From NCBI RefSeq assembly GCF_001697225.1, contig NZ_CP014671.1, positions 620,001 to 684,000 of the forward strand: a DNA stretch of 64,000 nucleotides, written 5' to 3'. Made by a program: the position numbers and the translations under genes. Below are positions 21,438 to 30,260 of this stretch, one piece after another (position 1 is the stretch's first letter; each line of letters starts with the position of its first letter). The stretch comes from Immundisolibacter cernigliae. Its GTDB lineage: Bacteria; Pseudomonadota; Gammaproteobacteria; Immundisolibacterales; Immundisolibacteraceae. Below the pieces are notes generated by a model. That model did not search any database. It was not told where the DNA came from and was given only the letters and a program-made list of their open reading frames with translations.

Positions 21438-21872
21438 CTAGTTGACATATTCATATGTGATATACCAATTTTCATCGATCTTTTTGAACCCCCTCTGGTA
21501 TGGCTGCAACTCATTCGGCCTTACATCGAGTGAGGTGAACTGCGGCTCTAGTTCTTTCTCCGAATAGACATAGCCTTTCTGATGACTTGAATAACCACGC
21601 CCGCTTGGGAAAAGCATGATCCCTTGTGAAATCGGGTCAATACCAATACCATCAATTCTTGCTTTTTCTAGAATATCTAAACAAGCGGTACTGGATTGTT
21701 CTTTTTCGCTCCGCCATAGAATGCCGCTTTTTTTGACATTGCAATCAATCCCCGAGACAAGCGCAGTGAAATATTCCTTTTTGCTCTCGTAGAGGCTCCT
21801 CATCTCAGCATCGGTCTGTGGTCCGGAACAGCCTGCAAAGGCCACAAGGTAAATCATGGGAGCGAAACGCAT
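21438..21872 (-). CDS. Integron-cassette gene B: putative lipoprotein of unknown function
   Basis: Protein of 144 residues whose start MRFAPMIYLVAFAGCSG looks like a short lipoprotein signal with the lipid-modified Cys at residue 15. The rest is polar (Lys, Glu, Tyr, Ser rich) with several aromatic residues and no motif I recognise. The coding sequence is strikingly AT-rich and uses codons unlike the surrounding genes. Its ATG lies 14 bases after the attC site in cassette orientation and has only a weak ribosome-binding site, as is usual for cassette genes. No recognisable attC follows its stop. Confidence 0.75.
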   Translation of the reverse strand: MRFAPMIYLVAFAGCSGPQTDAEMRSLYESKKEYFTALVSGIDCNVKKSGILWRSEKEQSSTACLDILEKARIDGIGIDPISQGIMLFPSGRGYSSHQKGYVYSEKELEPQFTSLDVRPNELQPYQRGFKKIDENWYITYEYVN

Positions 21873-21885
21873 GAGTTCGCTTGCA

Positions 21886-21945
21886 ACATAACGCCTGAAT
21901 TAAGCCGACCTGCGAAGCGGGTTCGGCTTGAATGAATTGTTAGGT
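21886..21945 (-). repeat. Integron attC recombination site (59-base element)
   Basis: Read on the minus strand, the 60-bp site begins with the inverse core ACCTAAC and ends with the core GTTATGT. The interior arms ATTCAAGCCGA and TCGGCTTAAT pair around CGCTTCGC. Length, core sites, arm sequence and spacer match the attC sites of aadA-type cassettes closely. The upstream gene's TAA stop overlaps the inverse core, and the next gene starts just beyond the core, exactly as in a cassette array. Confidence 0.92.
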
Positions 21946-22278
21946 TGCTCCGGCCGCAGGCGGCTTGGTGTCAATGGCAGTGCCATGATCAACCAACGGC
22001 AGCAACTCTTTGACCTGCTCAACGGAGTAACCCTCCAAATGCACGATCCGCTTGTCATGAAGGGTGAGGATGACCTTGCGGCTGGCGCGTGCTTTGAGCC
22101 AAGCAACGAGCACAGCAGCGATGGGGCCAGCAACCGCAGCAGTTTGCGCAACAGCGATCATGGTGCCAGCAGCCATGACCTGACCAGGCGGGGCTCTTAG
22201 CTCCTCGTAAGCAACGCCGGCCCCGTCAAGTGCCTGGATAAACGATTCTCGACTGTCCTTGAAGAGAGCTATACGCAC
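21940..22278 (-). CDS. Integron-cassette gene A: membrane-anchored protein of unknown function
   Basis: Protein of 112 residues from the GTG at 22278, preceded by CTGGAGAC as ribosome-binding site. The N-terminal ~35 residues (VRIALFKDSRESFIQALDGAG) look like a small alpha/beta segment. A hydrophobic helix follows (VMAAGTMIAVAQTAAVAGPIAAVLVAWL), then a basic patch and a short strand-rich domain (KVILTLHDKRIVHLEGYSVEQVKELL). This helix-plus-small-domain layout is reminiscent of effector-associated small components in bacterial conflict systems, but similarity is weak and no function is claimed. An ATG at 22305 is rejected because it lies outside the cassette core site. Confidence 0.75.
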   Translation of the reverse strand: MRIALFKDSRESFIQALDGAGVAYEELRAPPGQVMAAGTMIAVAQTAAVAGPIAAVLVAWLKARASRKVILTLHDKRIVHLEGYSVEQVKELLPLVDHGTAIDTKPPAAGAT

Positions 22279-22296
22279 GATGATGTCTCCAGAGCA

Positions 22297-22303
22297 ACCT
22301 AAC
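22297..22303 (-). repeat. Integron core site at the leading edge of cassette A
   Basis: GTTAGGT on the minus strand fits the GTTRRRY core and marks the recombination boundary before cassette gene A. No full attC or attI structure is recognisable on its outer side. Confidence 0.6.
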
Positions 22304-22628
22304 ATTGAGTATCTGGAAATCTTCCGCGTTTAAACACGGAAGATTTCCGCATATCCCGCACGACCCTTGCCAGGTGAGTCTATGCCGGATCGGGCAACCC
22401 TTGGACCAAAAAATCGTCGTTTAACAATCACTTGAAAACTCCATCGCTGCTATTCCACGCCCCCCCGGTACAAGCCGGACGCCACGCGATTCTGGAACAT
22501 TTCCGTATAGCCCGCGTGGCCTCTCGAACCCGCCTTTATCCAGCGCAAGGGCGAAGGCGTCGGCGGCCGGCAAGCCCTGTTCGAGCGTGGGTCGCAGCGT
22601 AGCGCCGTTTTTCCGAGTTTTCCAACGC
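22304..22628. other. Non-coding AT-richer interval with a strong palindrome
   Basis: No supported gene. It holds the palindrome at 22315-22348 and two related 23-bp segments near 22342 and 22498 (ATTTCCG-ATA-CCCGC pattern, 18 of 23 positions the same). Short open frames here have no recognisable similarity. It may be degraded integron platform or old mobile-element sequence. Confidence 0.4.
22315..22348. repeat. Perfect 12-bp palindrome, 10-base loop
   Basis: GGAAATCTTCCG and CGGAAGATTTCC form a perfect 12-bp stem around CGTTTAAACA. It lies 12 bases outside the cassette core site. No U-tract follows on either strand, so a simple intrinsic terminator is unlikely. Confidence 0.7.
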
Positions 22629-22730
22629 TCAACTGACCGCCCTCCCGCCACCAAAAAAGCCATCCGGATCAAGCTCCGCCTTGAGTCGCCGCTCGATGGC
22701 CGCCTGCGCCGCCGAACGCCGGGGCACCGT
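22629..22730 (-). pseudogene. Possible C-terminal relic of a GlcE-like FAD oxidase
   Basis: After the hypE stop, another frame reads RRSAAQAAIERRLKAELDPD followed by GFFGGGRAVS and a stop at 22629. The pattern R-x-L-K-x-x-x-D-P-x-G-x-F-x-x-G-R is the usual C-terminus of glycolate-oxidase-type FAD subunits (GlcE/GlcD). Only about 30 codons remain, so this is a remnant at most. Confidence 0.4.
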
Positions 22731-23776
22731 CAGCAGATGCGCGGCAGCAGTTCCCCGGCCGGCATGTCCAGCGATCGGTCGATACCGTAGCGGCTGCGCA
22801 GGGTCACCTGCCCGCCGGGGCCGCGCACGGTGCCGATTCGCGCTGCCTGTTCGCCGCCCGGCGCGCTGCGCAGCAGGTCGAGCGCGGCCTGCGCCTGCGC
22901 CGCCGGCACGAAGGCCACCAGCCGGCCCTCGCAGGCCACGTGCAGCGGGTCGAAGCCGAGCAGCTCGCAGGCCGCCGCCACCGGCGGCGCCACCGGCACC
23001 GCCGCCTCGTCGAGCAGGACATCGACCCCGGCCTGGCGGGCAATCTCGACCAGCGCGCTGGCCAGGCCGCCGCGGGTGGGGTCGCGCAGGCAGTGCAGGT
23101 CCAGGCCGGCATCGAGCATGGCAGCCACCGCGGGCCACAGTGGCTGGCAGTCGGACTCGATGGTCGTCTCGAACTGCAAACCCTCGCGCCGGGCCATCAC
23201 GGCGATGCCGTGCCGGCCGATGTCGCCGCTGACCAGCACGGCGTCGCCCGCGCGTACCCGGCCCGGATGAATGCTCACTCCGGCCGGTACCGCACCGATG
23301 CCGGCGGTGTTGATGTACACGCCGTCCGCCCGGCCGCGCTCCACCACCTTGGTGTCGCCGGTCACGATGCGGACGCCGGCTGCCTCGGCGGTCTGCCGCA
23401 GCGAGGACAACACCTGCCACAGCGTGTGCATCGGCAGGCCTTCTTCCAGAATCAGCGACACCGACAGCGCCCGCGCCCGTGCGCCGGCCATCGCCAGGTC
23501 GTTGACCGTGCCGCATACGGCCAGAGTCCCGATGTCGCCGCCCGGGAAAAACAGGGGCCGCACCACGTAGCTGTCGGTGGTGAAGGCAAGTCGGCCGGCA
23601 GCGCCCGTCAGCAGTTCGTCCAGACGCGCCGCATCGTGCAGCGACTGCCCGGCACACACCCCCAGCGTCGGCAGGATCAGCCCGTCCAGCAGCCGCTGCA
23701 TCAACCGCCCGCCGCCGCCATGGGCCAGCAGCACGACCGGATACTCGTCCAGCGGCAGCGGGCAGGCGCCGTCCAT
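22730..23776 (-). CDS. hypE: Hydrogenase maturation protein HypE
   Basis: HypE dehydrates the carbamoyl group made by HypF into the cyanide ligand of the NiFe site; 348 residues. The N-terminus has the ATP-binding stretch VVLLAHGGGGRLMQRL, then FTTDSYVVRPLFFPGGDIG, the nucleotide-binding GTVNDLAMAGA and ITGDTKVV-like VTGDTKVVERG. The protein ends PRIC, with the C-terminal cysteine that is carbamoylated. It follows hypD after a 2-base gap and is the last gene of the hydrogenase operon. Confidence 0.97.
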   Translation of the reverse strand: MDGACPLPLDEYPVVLLAHGGGGRLMQRLLDGLILPTLGVCAGQSLHDAARLDELLTGAAGRLAFTTDSYVVRPLFFPGGDIGTLAVCGTVNDLAMAGARARALSVSLILEEGLPMHTLWQVLSSLRQTAEAAGVRIVTGDTKVVERGRADGVYINTAGIGAVPAGVSIHPGRVRAGDAVLVSGDIGRHGIAVMARREGLQFETTIESDCQPLWPAVAAMLDAGLDLHCLRDPTRGGLASALVEIARQAGVDVLLDEAAVPVAPPVAAACELLGFDPLHVACEGRLVAFVPAAQAQAALDLLRSAPGGEQAARIGTVRGPGGQVTLRSRYGIDRSLDMPAGELLPRIC

Positions 23777-23778
23777 GC

Positions 23779-24863
<1,085 letters not shown>

Positions 24864-24867
<4 letters not shown>

Positions 24868-25100
24868 GCGCCCTCCCCGCCCAGACGCGCGAGTTCGGCC
24901 AGCGTCCTTTCAGCGACGGCCGGATCGATCACCGCGATGGCGAGGCCTGCATGCACCAGCACCCAGTCGCCGACCGCCACCTCGGGCGTACAGATCAGCG
25001 ACACCTCGCGCACCACGCCGCCGAAATCCACCCGCCCGCGGGCGAACAGCCCGCCGCCATCGTGCAGGTCCAGCACCCGGCCCGGTATGGCCAGGCACAT
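24864..25100 (-). CDS. hypC: Hydrogenase maturation chaperone HypC
   Basis: Small OB-fold chaperone of 78 residues that binds HypD and the hydrogenase large-subunit precursor. It begins [12 protein letters not shown], in which Cys2 is the essential ligand, and contains [29 protein letters not shown], the family core. The start shares a base with the hypF stop (TGATG) and the end overlaps hypD. Confidence 0.97.
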
Positions 25101-27466
25101 CAGGCTGCCGCCCCGGCAGCGGCGCACACCGCCGCCTGGCCGAGCGCGAGCCCGCCGTCGCCGGGCGGCGCCCGCTGCGGCCAGAACACGGCCACACCGG
25201 CATCTGCGAGGCGCGCCGCGGTCAGTTCCAGCAGCAGGCGGTTCTGGAAGCAGCCGCCAGCCAGCACCACCCGCTGCGCGCCGATCCGCGTCGCCACGGC
25301 GACGATCAGCGCCGCCAGGGCGGCGTGAAAACGCCCGGCGATGAGCGGCACCGGCACGCCACAAGCCCGATCGGCCAGCAGTGCGTCGAGCAGCGGTTGC
25401 CAGTCAGCAATCAGGCCGTGCCCCCGATCGCCATCGAACGCCGTCACGTCCAGCTGGACGGCATGCTGGATTCCCGCGTGCGCGGGAATGACGGAGGAAT
25501 CGGGGTCCACACCGACGAGCGGCAGCGGATACGGCGCCTGCGGCGGCGCTGCCTCGGCCGCGCCTTGCAGCGCCAGCGCCGCCTGAGCCTCGAAACTCAT
25601 GCGCTGGCACAGCCCGAGCAGCCCCGCCACGGCGTCGAACAGCCGCCCGACGCTGCTGGTCCGTGGCGTGTTGATGCCCCGTTCGAGCGCCGCCAGCAGC
25701 GTGCGCCGCTCGGCTGGGTCAAACGCCCGCAGCGGCGGCAGGTCGAATGCGTCCAGATCAGACCCGAAACGCGCGTGAAGCAAGCCCAGCGCCGCTCGCC
25801 GCGGCTCGCGCGCGGCCTGCTCGCCGCCCGGCAATGGAAACGGTCGTAGCGAGGCGACTCGGCGAACGCGCAACCGGCTGGCCAGCAGAAACTCGCCGCC
25901 CCACAGCGTACCGTCGCTGCCCAGGCCCGCGCCGTCGAAGGCCACGCCCAGCACTTCGCCATCAATGCCGTGCTCGGCCATCACCGCCGCCACGTGGGCA
26001 TGGTGATGCTGCACGCGCCACACTGGCAGGCCGAAGCCGGCCGCCCGCAGGGAGCTGCCGTAATCCGGATGCGCGTCGCAGGCCAGATGCGCCGGCCGCA
26101 CGCCGGCCAACTCGGGCAATTCCCGCGCCGCGGCGTCGAAGCCAGCCAGCGCCGCCACGCTGTCCAGATCGCCCAGATGCTGACCGAGCACGATGCGCCC
26201 GCCCCCGCCCACCGCCACGGCCGCCTTCAGGTGCCCGCCCAGCGCCAGCACCGCTTCGTTCGCGTCAGGGCAGTCCACGGCCAGCGGCGCATAGCCGCGC
26301 GCCAGGCGCAGCACCTGCGGCCGGCCCGCCGCCACCTGCACCAGCGAATCGTCGAGCGCGCGCAGGATCGGCCGGTCGTGGACCAGAAAAACGTCCGCGA
26401 TGCCGGCCAGGCGCGCCTGCGCCTCGGCGGGCGTCGTACACAGCGGCTCGCCGGCGCGGTTGCCGCTGGTGGCGACCAGCGCAAAGCCCAGCCGGTCCAG
26501 CAGCAGCGCGTGCAGCGGCGAGTACGGCACCAGCGCGCCAAGACGCCCCTGACCGGGCGCCACCGAGGGCGCGAGGCCATCGCGCCGCCGCGCCAGCAGC
26601 ACGATCGGCGCGGCCGGACCGGCGAGCAGCGCCCGTTCGTCCGGCGTCGTCGCGCAGGCCGCCTGCACTGCCTCGCCATCCGCAAACATCACCGCGAACG
26701 GCTTGTCCGGCCGCCGCTTGCGGGCCCGCAGGCGTGCCACGGCCGCCTCATCGCGGGCATCCACCAGCAACTGAAAGCCGCCGATGCCCATCAGCGCCAC
26801 GATGCCGCCGGCGCGCAGGCAGTGCGCAGCGGCGTCCAGCGCCGCCGAGTCGCGCGCCTGCACCCTGCCGGCGGCGTCGTGCAGCGTCAGACGCGGCCCG
26901 CAGGCCGGGCAGGCGTTGGCCTGGTGGTGAAAACGCCGGTCGGCCGGGTCGGCGTACTCGGCGGCGCAGGCCGCGCACATCGCAAAACCCGCCATCGCCG
27001 TGCGCGATCGGTCGTAGGGCAGCCCGGCGATGATGCTGTAGCGCGGCCCGCAGCGGCTGCAACTGGTGAAGGCATAGTCGAAACGCCGGCCGGCCGGATC
27101 GCGGATGTCGGCCAGGCAGTCGGCGCACACAGCCAGGTCCGGCAGCGGCAGCGCCGGGCCTGCGCCGGGCTCGCTGGCCACCACCGCAAAGCCGCTCGCG
27201 CCGGCCGCGGCCTGCCAGTCGGTTTCGATCGCATCCACCCGCGCCGGGGCCGGCGCGGCGCGCAGGGCGTCCAGCAGCGCAGCGAGCGCCGCCGGCTCGC
27301 CTTCGGCGTCGATTTGCACCCCACGCGGCGTGTTGCGCACCCAGCCGCCAAGACCCAGCGCCGTGGCCAGGCGGTACACGTGCGGCCGAAAGCCCACCCC
27401 CTGCACGGCGCCGCTGACGGTGATCCGCGCCCGGCGCACGGCGGTTTGCACGGCCGGGCGCGCCAT
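25100..27466 (-). CDS. hypF: Carbamoyltransferase HypF
   Basis: HypF converts carbamoyl phosphate to a carbamoyl group transferred to HypE; 788 residues. It has an N-terminal acylphosphatase domain (VSGAVQGVGFRPHVYRLA), two zinc-finger pairs (CADCLADI with CSRCGPRYS, and CAACAAEY with CPACGP), a YrdC/Sua5-like domain (RKRRPDKPFAVM) and a Kae1-like domain (QHHHAHVAAVMAEHG, VLAGGCFQNRLL). The start is the ATG at 27466 in a TGATG junction with hypA. About residues 653-662 derive from an inserted palindromic repeat (SVIPAHAGIQ) between domain segments; the frame remains open. Confidence 0.96.
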   Translation of the reverse strand: MARPAVQTAVRRARITVSGAVQGVGFRPHVYRLATALGLGGWVRNTPRGVQIDAEGEPAALAALLDALRAAPAPARVDAIETDWQAAAGASGFAVVASEPGAGPALPLPDLAVCADCLADIRDPAGRRFDYAFTSCSRCGPRYSIIAGLPYDRSRTAMAGFAMCAACAAEYADPADRRFHHQANACPACGPRLTLHDAAGRVQARDSAALDAAAHCLRAGGIVALMGIGGFQLLVDARDEAAVARLRARKRRPDKPFAVMFADGEAVQAACATTPDERALLAGPAAPIVLLARRRDGLAPSVAPGQGRLGALVPYSPLHALLLDRLGFALVATSGNRAGEPLCTTPAEAQARLAGIADVFLVHDRPILRALDDSLVQVAAGRPQVLRLARGYAPLAVDCPDANEAVLALGGHLKAAVAVGGGGRIVLGQHLGDLDSVAALAGFDAAARELPELAGVRPAHLACDAHPDYGSSLRAAGFGLPVWRVQHHHAHVAAVMAEHGIDGEVLGVAFDGAGLGSDGTLWGGEFLLASRLRVRRVASLRPFPLPGGEQAAREPRRAALGLLHARFGSDLDAFDLPPLRAFDPAERRTLLAALERGINTPRTSSVGRLFDAVAGLLGLCQRMSFEAQAALALQGAAEAAPPQAPYPLPLVGVDPDSSVIPAHAGIQHAVQLDVTAFDGDRGHGLIADWQPLLDALLADRACGVPVPLIAGRFHAALAALIVAVATRIGAQRVVLAGGCFQNRLLLELTAARLADAGVAVFWPQRAPPGDGGLALGQAAVCAAAGAAA
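25467..25493. repeat. dRS3-like palindromic repeat inside hypF
   Basis: ATTCCCGCG and CGCGGGAAT (25470-25489) form a perfect 9-bp stem with a TG loop, flanked by TGG and GACG. This is the dispersed repeat type known as dRS3 in Neisseria and common in other proteobacteria, usually intergenic. Here it is read through in frame. Confidence 0.8.
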
Positions 27467-27726
27467 CACCCCACCTCGACGCTGCGTAGCAGGATGTCCT
27501 GTGCCTGCGGGTGCTCGGGGTCGTCCGACACCTCGATGTCCAGGCGCGCGCCCTGGGCCAGGCTGCCGCGGCTGCCGTCCTCGAAATGCTCGCGAAAATG
27601 GCTGGCCGAGATGTGGGCCAGCGCACCGATCCACACCGAAACGCCGACCACGCGCGTGGCGCTGTGCTCGCGCGCGACGGCGTCGATCCTGGAAAGCAGG
27701 TTGGCGATCAGGGAGTGTTCGTGCAT
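27466..27726 (-). CDS. hypA: Short HypA-like nickel chaperone lacking the zinc finger
   Basis: HypA normally delivers nickel to the hydrogenase large subunit. This 86-residue protein keeps the N-terminus MHEHSLIANLL with His2, the nickel ligand, and the family core VSVWIGALAHISASHFREHF and GSLAQGARLDIEV. It has no cysteines at all: the usual two CxxC zinc-binding pairs are replaced by the short linker SDDPEHPQAQD before the conserved tail DILLRSVEVG. The reading frame is intact, so this is a real variant and not a truncation. It overlaps the protease gene by 19 bases and hypF by one. Confidence 0.88.
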   Translation of the reverse strand: MHEHSLIANLLSRIDAVAREHSATRVVGVSVWIGALAHISASHFREHFEDGSRGSLAQGARLDIEVSDDPEHPQAQDILLRSVEVG

Positions 27727-28178
27727 GGCGGGTCCGTCAGATTCGTGGCAAGTTCCTCCACCAGCCCCGCCGCCGCCGCGGCCACCGGGGCACTGAGCCC
27801 CTCGCCGAGGCCGAAGTCCGCGCCCTCGATGCCGTAGACAGCGACCCGCGCCGGCAACTGGCCGAGCGCTCGGGCCAGTTCCACTGCTTCGGCCACGCCG
27901 AGCAGGTGCGTCGAGCAGCGCAGCAGCGCCGGCGGCAGTGGCTCCCGGGCGGCGTCGAAACGGTGCACGGTGCCGGGCGGCGCACCCGACTGCACGGCGT
28001 CGATCAGCAGCGCGGCGTCGATGCCGCCGAGCGCATCGACCAGCTGGAAGCCGTCGTCGCCGAGCACACGCACGTCGAGGCTGTCACCCAGCCGCGCGGC
28101 GAGCGCCTGCGCCACCCACACGCCGACGCCATCGTCACGCCGCGCGCCGTTGCCGATGCCCAGCACGCGCTGCCGCAC
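27708..28178 (-). CDS. NiFe hydrogenase maturation endopeptidase (HycI/HoxW type)
   Basis: Protease of 156 residues that removes the C-terminal extension of the large subunit after nickel insertion. It starts with the family signature VLGIGNGARRDDGVGVW, with the conserved acidic metal-binding residue in the RDDGVG stretch. The second metal-binding acid is Asp in LLIDAVQSG and the histidine is in CSTHLLGVAEAVELA. The GTG start lies 3 bases after the hydA stop, so it is translated together with its substrate. Confidence 0.92.
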   Translation of the reverse strand: MRQRVLGIGNGARRDDGVGVWVAQALAARLGDSLDVRVLGDDGFQLVDALGGIDAALLIDAVQSGAPPGTVHRFDAAREPLPPALLRCSTHLLGVAEAVELARALGQLPARVAVYGIEGADFGLGEGLSAPVAAAAAGLVEELATNLTDPPCTNTP

Positions 28179-28181
28179 CGC

Positions 28182-29477
28182 TCAGCGCCGCTCCACGGTC
28201 AGCTTCAGGAAATGCGCCGAGCAGGAGATGCACGGGTCGTAGTTGCGGATGGCGGTCTCGCACACGGCGCGCAGTTCCGCGTCTGGCCGGTGCAGGTTCG
28301 GCTCCACGTAGTGGCGCAGGTCGGCCTCGATCACGGCCTGGTTGACCGAGGTCGGGGCGACGATCTTGGCGTCCGTGATCAGGCCATCCTCGCCCACCGT
28401 GTAGCGGTGATAGAGCACGCCGCGCGGTGCCTCGGTGGCGCCGTAGCCAGTGCCGGCGCGCGGCTCGAAGGCCACCGCCGGCGTGTCGCCGGGAACGTAG
28501 CCGTCGATCAGGCGCAGCGCCTCTTCGAGCGCCAGCACCACCTCCACGCCGCGCACCAGGATGCTGCGAAACGGGTTGCGCACCACCGGCGGCAGCCCGG
28601 CCGCCTGCGCCGCCGCGCGGGCGCGGGGCGTGAGGCGGTCGTGGTTCAGGGCGTAGCGCGCCAGCGGGCCCAGGTGCACCACGCCGCCAGCGGCGGTGCG
28701 GCTGTGCAGGGAGGTGGAGTGCCGGACGTGGTGTTCGGTGAGGTAGTCGTCGTAGCTGGCGACCGGCAGGTCGATGCCGTCGCTCGACACCAGCCGACCG
28801 CGGCCCATGGGGTACTCGCTGTCGTGGCGCAGGGCGACGAAGGTGTAGGCGCGCTCGAAGTCCGGGAAATCGAGCGCCGCAAGCGGCAGCAGCGCCTGCT
28901 CGGCGGCGTCGAGCGCCCAGGCGAGTTCATCGCGCAGTGGCGCCAGTTCCGCGCGCGTCGGCAAGCGGTAGAAGCCGCCGATGCGCACGTTGATGGGATG
29001 GATCTCGCGCCCGCCCAGCAGCGCCACGATGCCGTTGCCGGCCTTTTTGATGCGCAGCGCCGTGCGCACCAGATCGCCGTGTTCCCTGGCCATGCTGACC
29101 GCGTCCGGGTAGCCCAGAAAATCCGGCAGGTGCAGCATGAACATGTGCAGCACGTGGCTCTCGATCCACTCGCCGCAGTACAGCAACCGGCGCAGGTCGG
29201 CAATCGGCGCCGGCACGCTCAGGCCGCACAGGTCCTCGATCGCGGCGCAGGAACTCATCAGGTACGCCACCGGGCAGATGCCGCAGATGCGCGCGGTGAT
29301 GTCCGGCGCCTCGCGGCAGTCGCGCCCGCGCAGCAGGGCCTCGAAATAGCGCGGCGGCTCGAAGATGCGCAGCTGGGCGGCGGTCAGCTGCCCGCCGTCG
29401 ATGGCCAGGTGCAGCGCGCCCTCCCCCTCGACGCGGGCCAGCTGGTTGACCTCGATGGTGCGGGTGGTTTCAGTCAT
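28182..29477 (-). CDS. hydA: Group 3b NiFe hydrogenase large (alpha) subunit
   Basis: Catalytic subunit of a cytoplasmic bidirectional NADP-linked hydrogenase (sulfhydrogenase type); 431 residues. The nickel-iron site ligands are in [10 protein letters not shown] (L1) and [10 protein letters not shown] (L2). The residues after the L2 histidine (FLKLTVERR) form the extension cut by the neighbouring protease. Small and large subunits lie in the hydB-G-D-A order that defines group 3b. The start overlaps hydD by ATGA. Confidence 0.96.
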   Translation of the reverse strand: MTETTRTIEVNQLARVEGEGALHLAIDGGQLTAAQLRIFEPPRYFEALLRGRDCREAPDITARICGICPVAYLMSSCAAIEDLCGLSVPAPIADLRRLLYCGEWIESHVLHMFMLHLPDFLGYPDAVSMAREHGDLVRTALRIKKAGNGIVALLGGREIHPINVRIGGFYRLPTRAELAPLRDELAWALDAAEQALLPLAALDFPDFERAYTFVALRHDSEYPMGRGRLVSSDGIDLPVASYDDYLTEHHVRHSTSLHSRTAAGGVVHLGPLARYALNHDRLTPRARAAAQAAGLPPVVRNPFRSILVRGVEVVLALEEALRLIDGYVPGDTPAVAFEPRAGTGYGATEAPRGVLYHRYTVGEDGLITDAKIVAPTSVNQAVIEADLRHYVEPNLHRPDAELRAVCETAIRNYDPCISCSAHFLKLTVERR

Positions 29478-30259
29478 GGCTGTGGGTCATGGCGCTGGGC
29501 CTCGTCGCCGAAGGCCGGCGCGGCGGCGTTGAAGGTGCGGTAGAAACGCCCGAGCGCCGCTCGGTCCATGCCAAGCGCCAGCAGCTGCTCGCTCAGCGCC
29601 GCCGGATTGGGCGTTTCCTTGGGACCGAAACAGCCGTAGCAGCCGCGATCGTAGGCCGGGCAGATGGCGCCGCAGCCGGCCTGCGTCACCGGCCCCAGGC
29701 ACGGCGTGCCGTGGGCCACCAGCACGCACGCCGTGCCGCGGGCCTTGCATTCCTCGCACACGCTGGAGGTGGCCACGTTCGGCCGCCGCCCGGCCAGCAG
29801 CGCGGCGAGCAGTTCCAGCAGCTGGGCCTTGCTCACCGGGCAGCCGCGCAGTTCGTAGTCGACCTTGACGTGGGCGGCGATCGGCGTCGAGGTGGCCAGG
29901 CTGTCGATCCAGTCCGGGCGCGCGTAAACGATCCGCTTCCACTCCTCCACGTCGCGCAGGTTGCGCAGCGCCTGGATGCCGCCGGCGGTGGCGCAGGCGC
30001 CGATGGTGACCAGCAGCCGCGACTGCGCACGCACGTCCTGGATGCGCTCGCGATCATGCGCGGTGGTGATCGAGCCTTCCACCAGCGACACGTCGTACGG
30101 CCCCGGCAGCATGCGGCTGGAGGCCTCGGGGAACAGGGCGATCTCGACCCCGTCGGCGACCGCCAGCAGCTCGTCCTCGCAATCGAGCAGGCTCAGCTGG
30201 CAGCCGTCGCAGGAGGCGAACTTCCACACGGCCAGGCGTGGCTTGGCGGGTGCGTTCAT
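29474..30259 (-). CDS. hydD: Group 3b NiFe hydrogenase small (delta) subunit
   Basis: Electron-transfer subunit of 261 residues holding the proximal iron-sulfur clusters. The proximal cluster ligands start with [17 protein letters not shown], continue with GACATAGG and [10 protein letters not shown], and further cysteines follow ([40 protein letters not shown]). There is no twin-arginine signal, so the enzyme stays in the cytoplasm. The ATG at 30259 is one base after the hydG stop. Confidence 0.95.
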   Translation of the reverse strand: MNAPAKPRLAVWKFASCDGCQLSLLDCEDELLAVADGVEIALFPEASSRMLPGPYDVSLVEGSITTAHDRERIQDVRAQSRLLVTIGACATAGGIQALRNLRDVEEWKRIVYARPDWIDSLATSTPIAAHVKVDYELRGCPVSKAQLLELLAALLAGRRPNVATSSVCEECKARGTACVLVAHGTPCLGPVTQAGCGAICPAYDRGCYGCFGPKETPNPAALSEQLLALGMDRAALGRFYRTFNAAAPAFGDEAQRHDPQP

Positions 30260-30260
30260 G

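Noticed and set aside
22421-22672. 83-residue minus-strand frame between the cassettes and hypE
   Set aside because: No recognisable similarity, no clear ribosome-binding site, and it overlaps the putative GlcE relic region.
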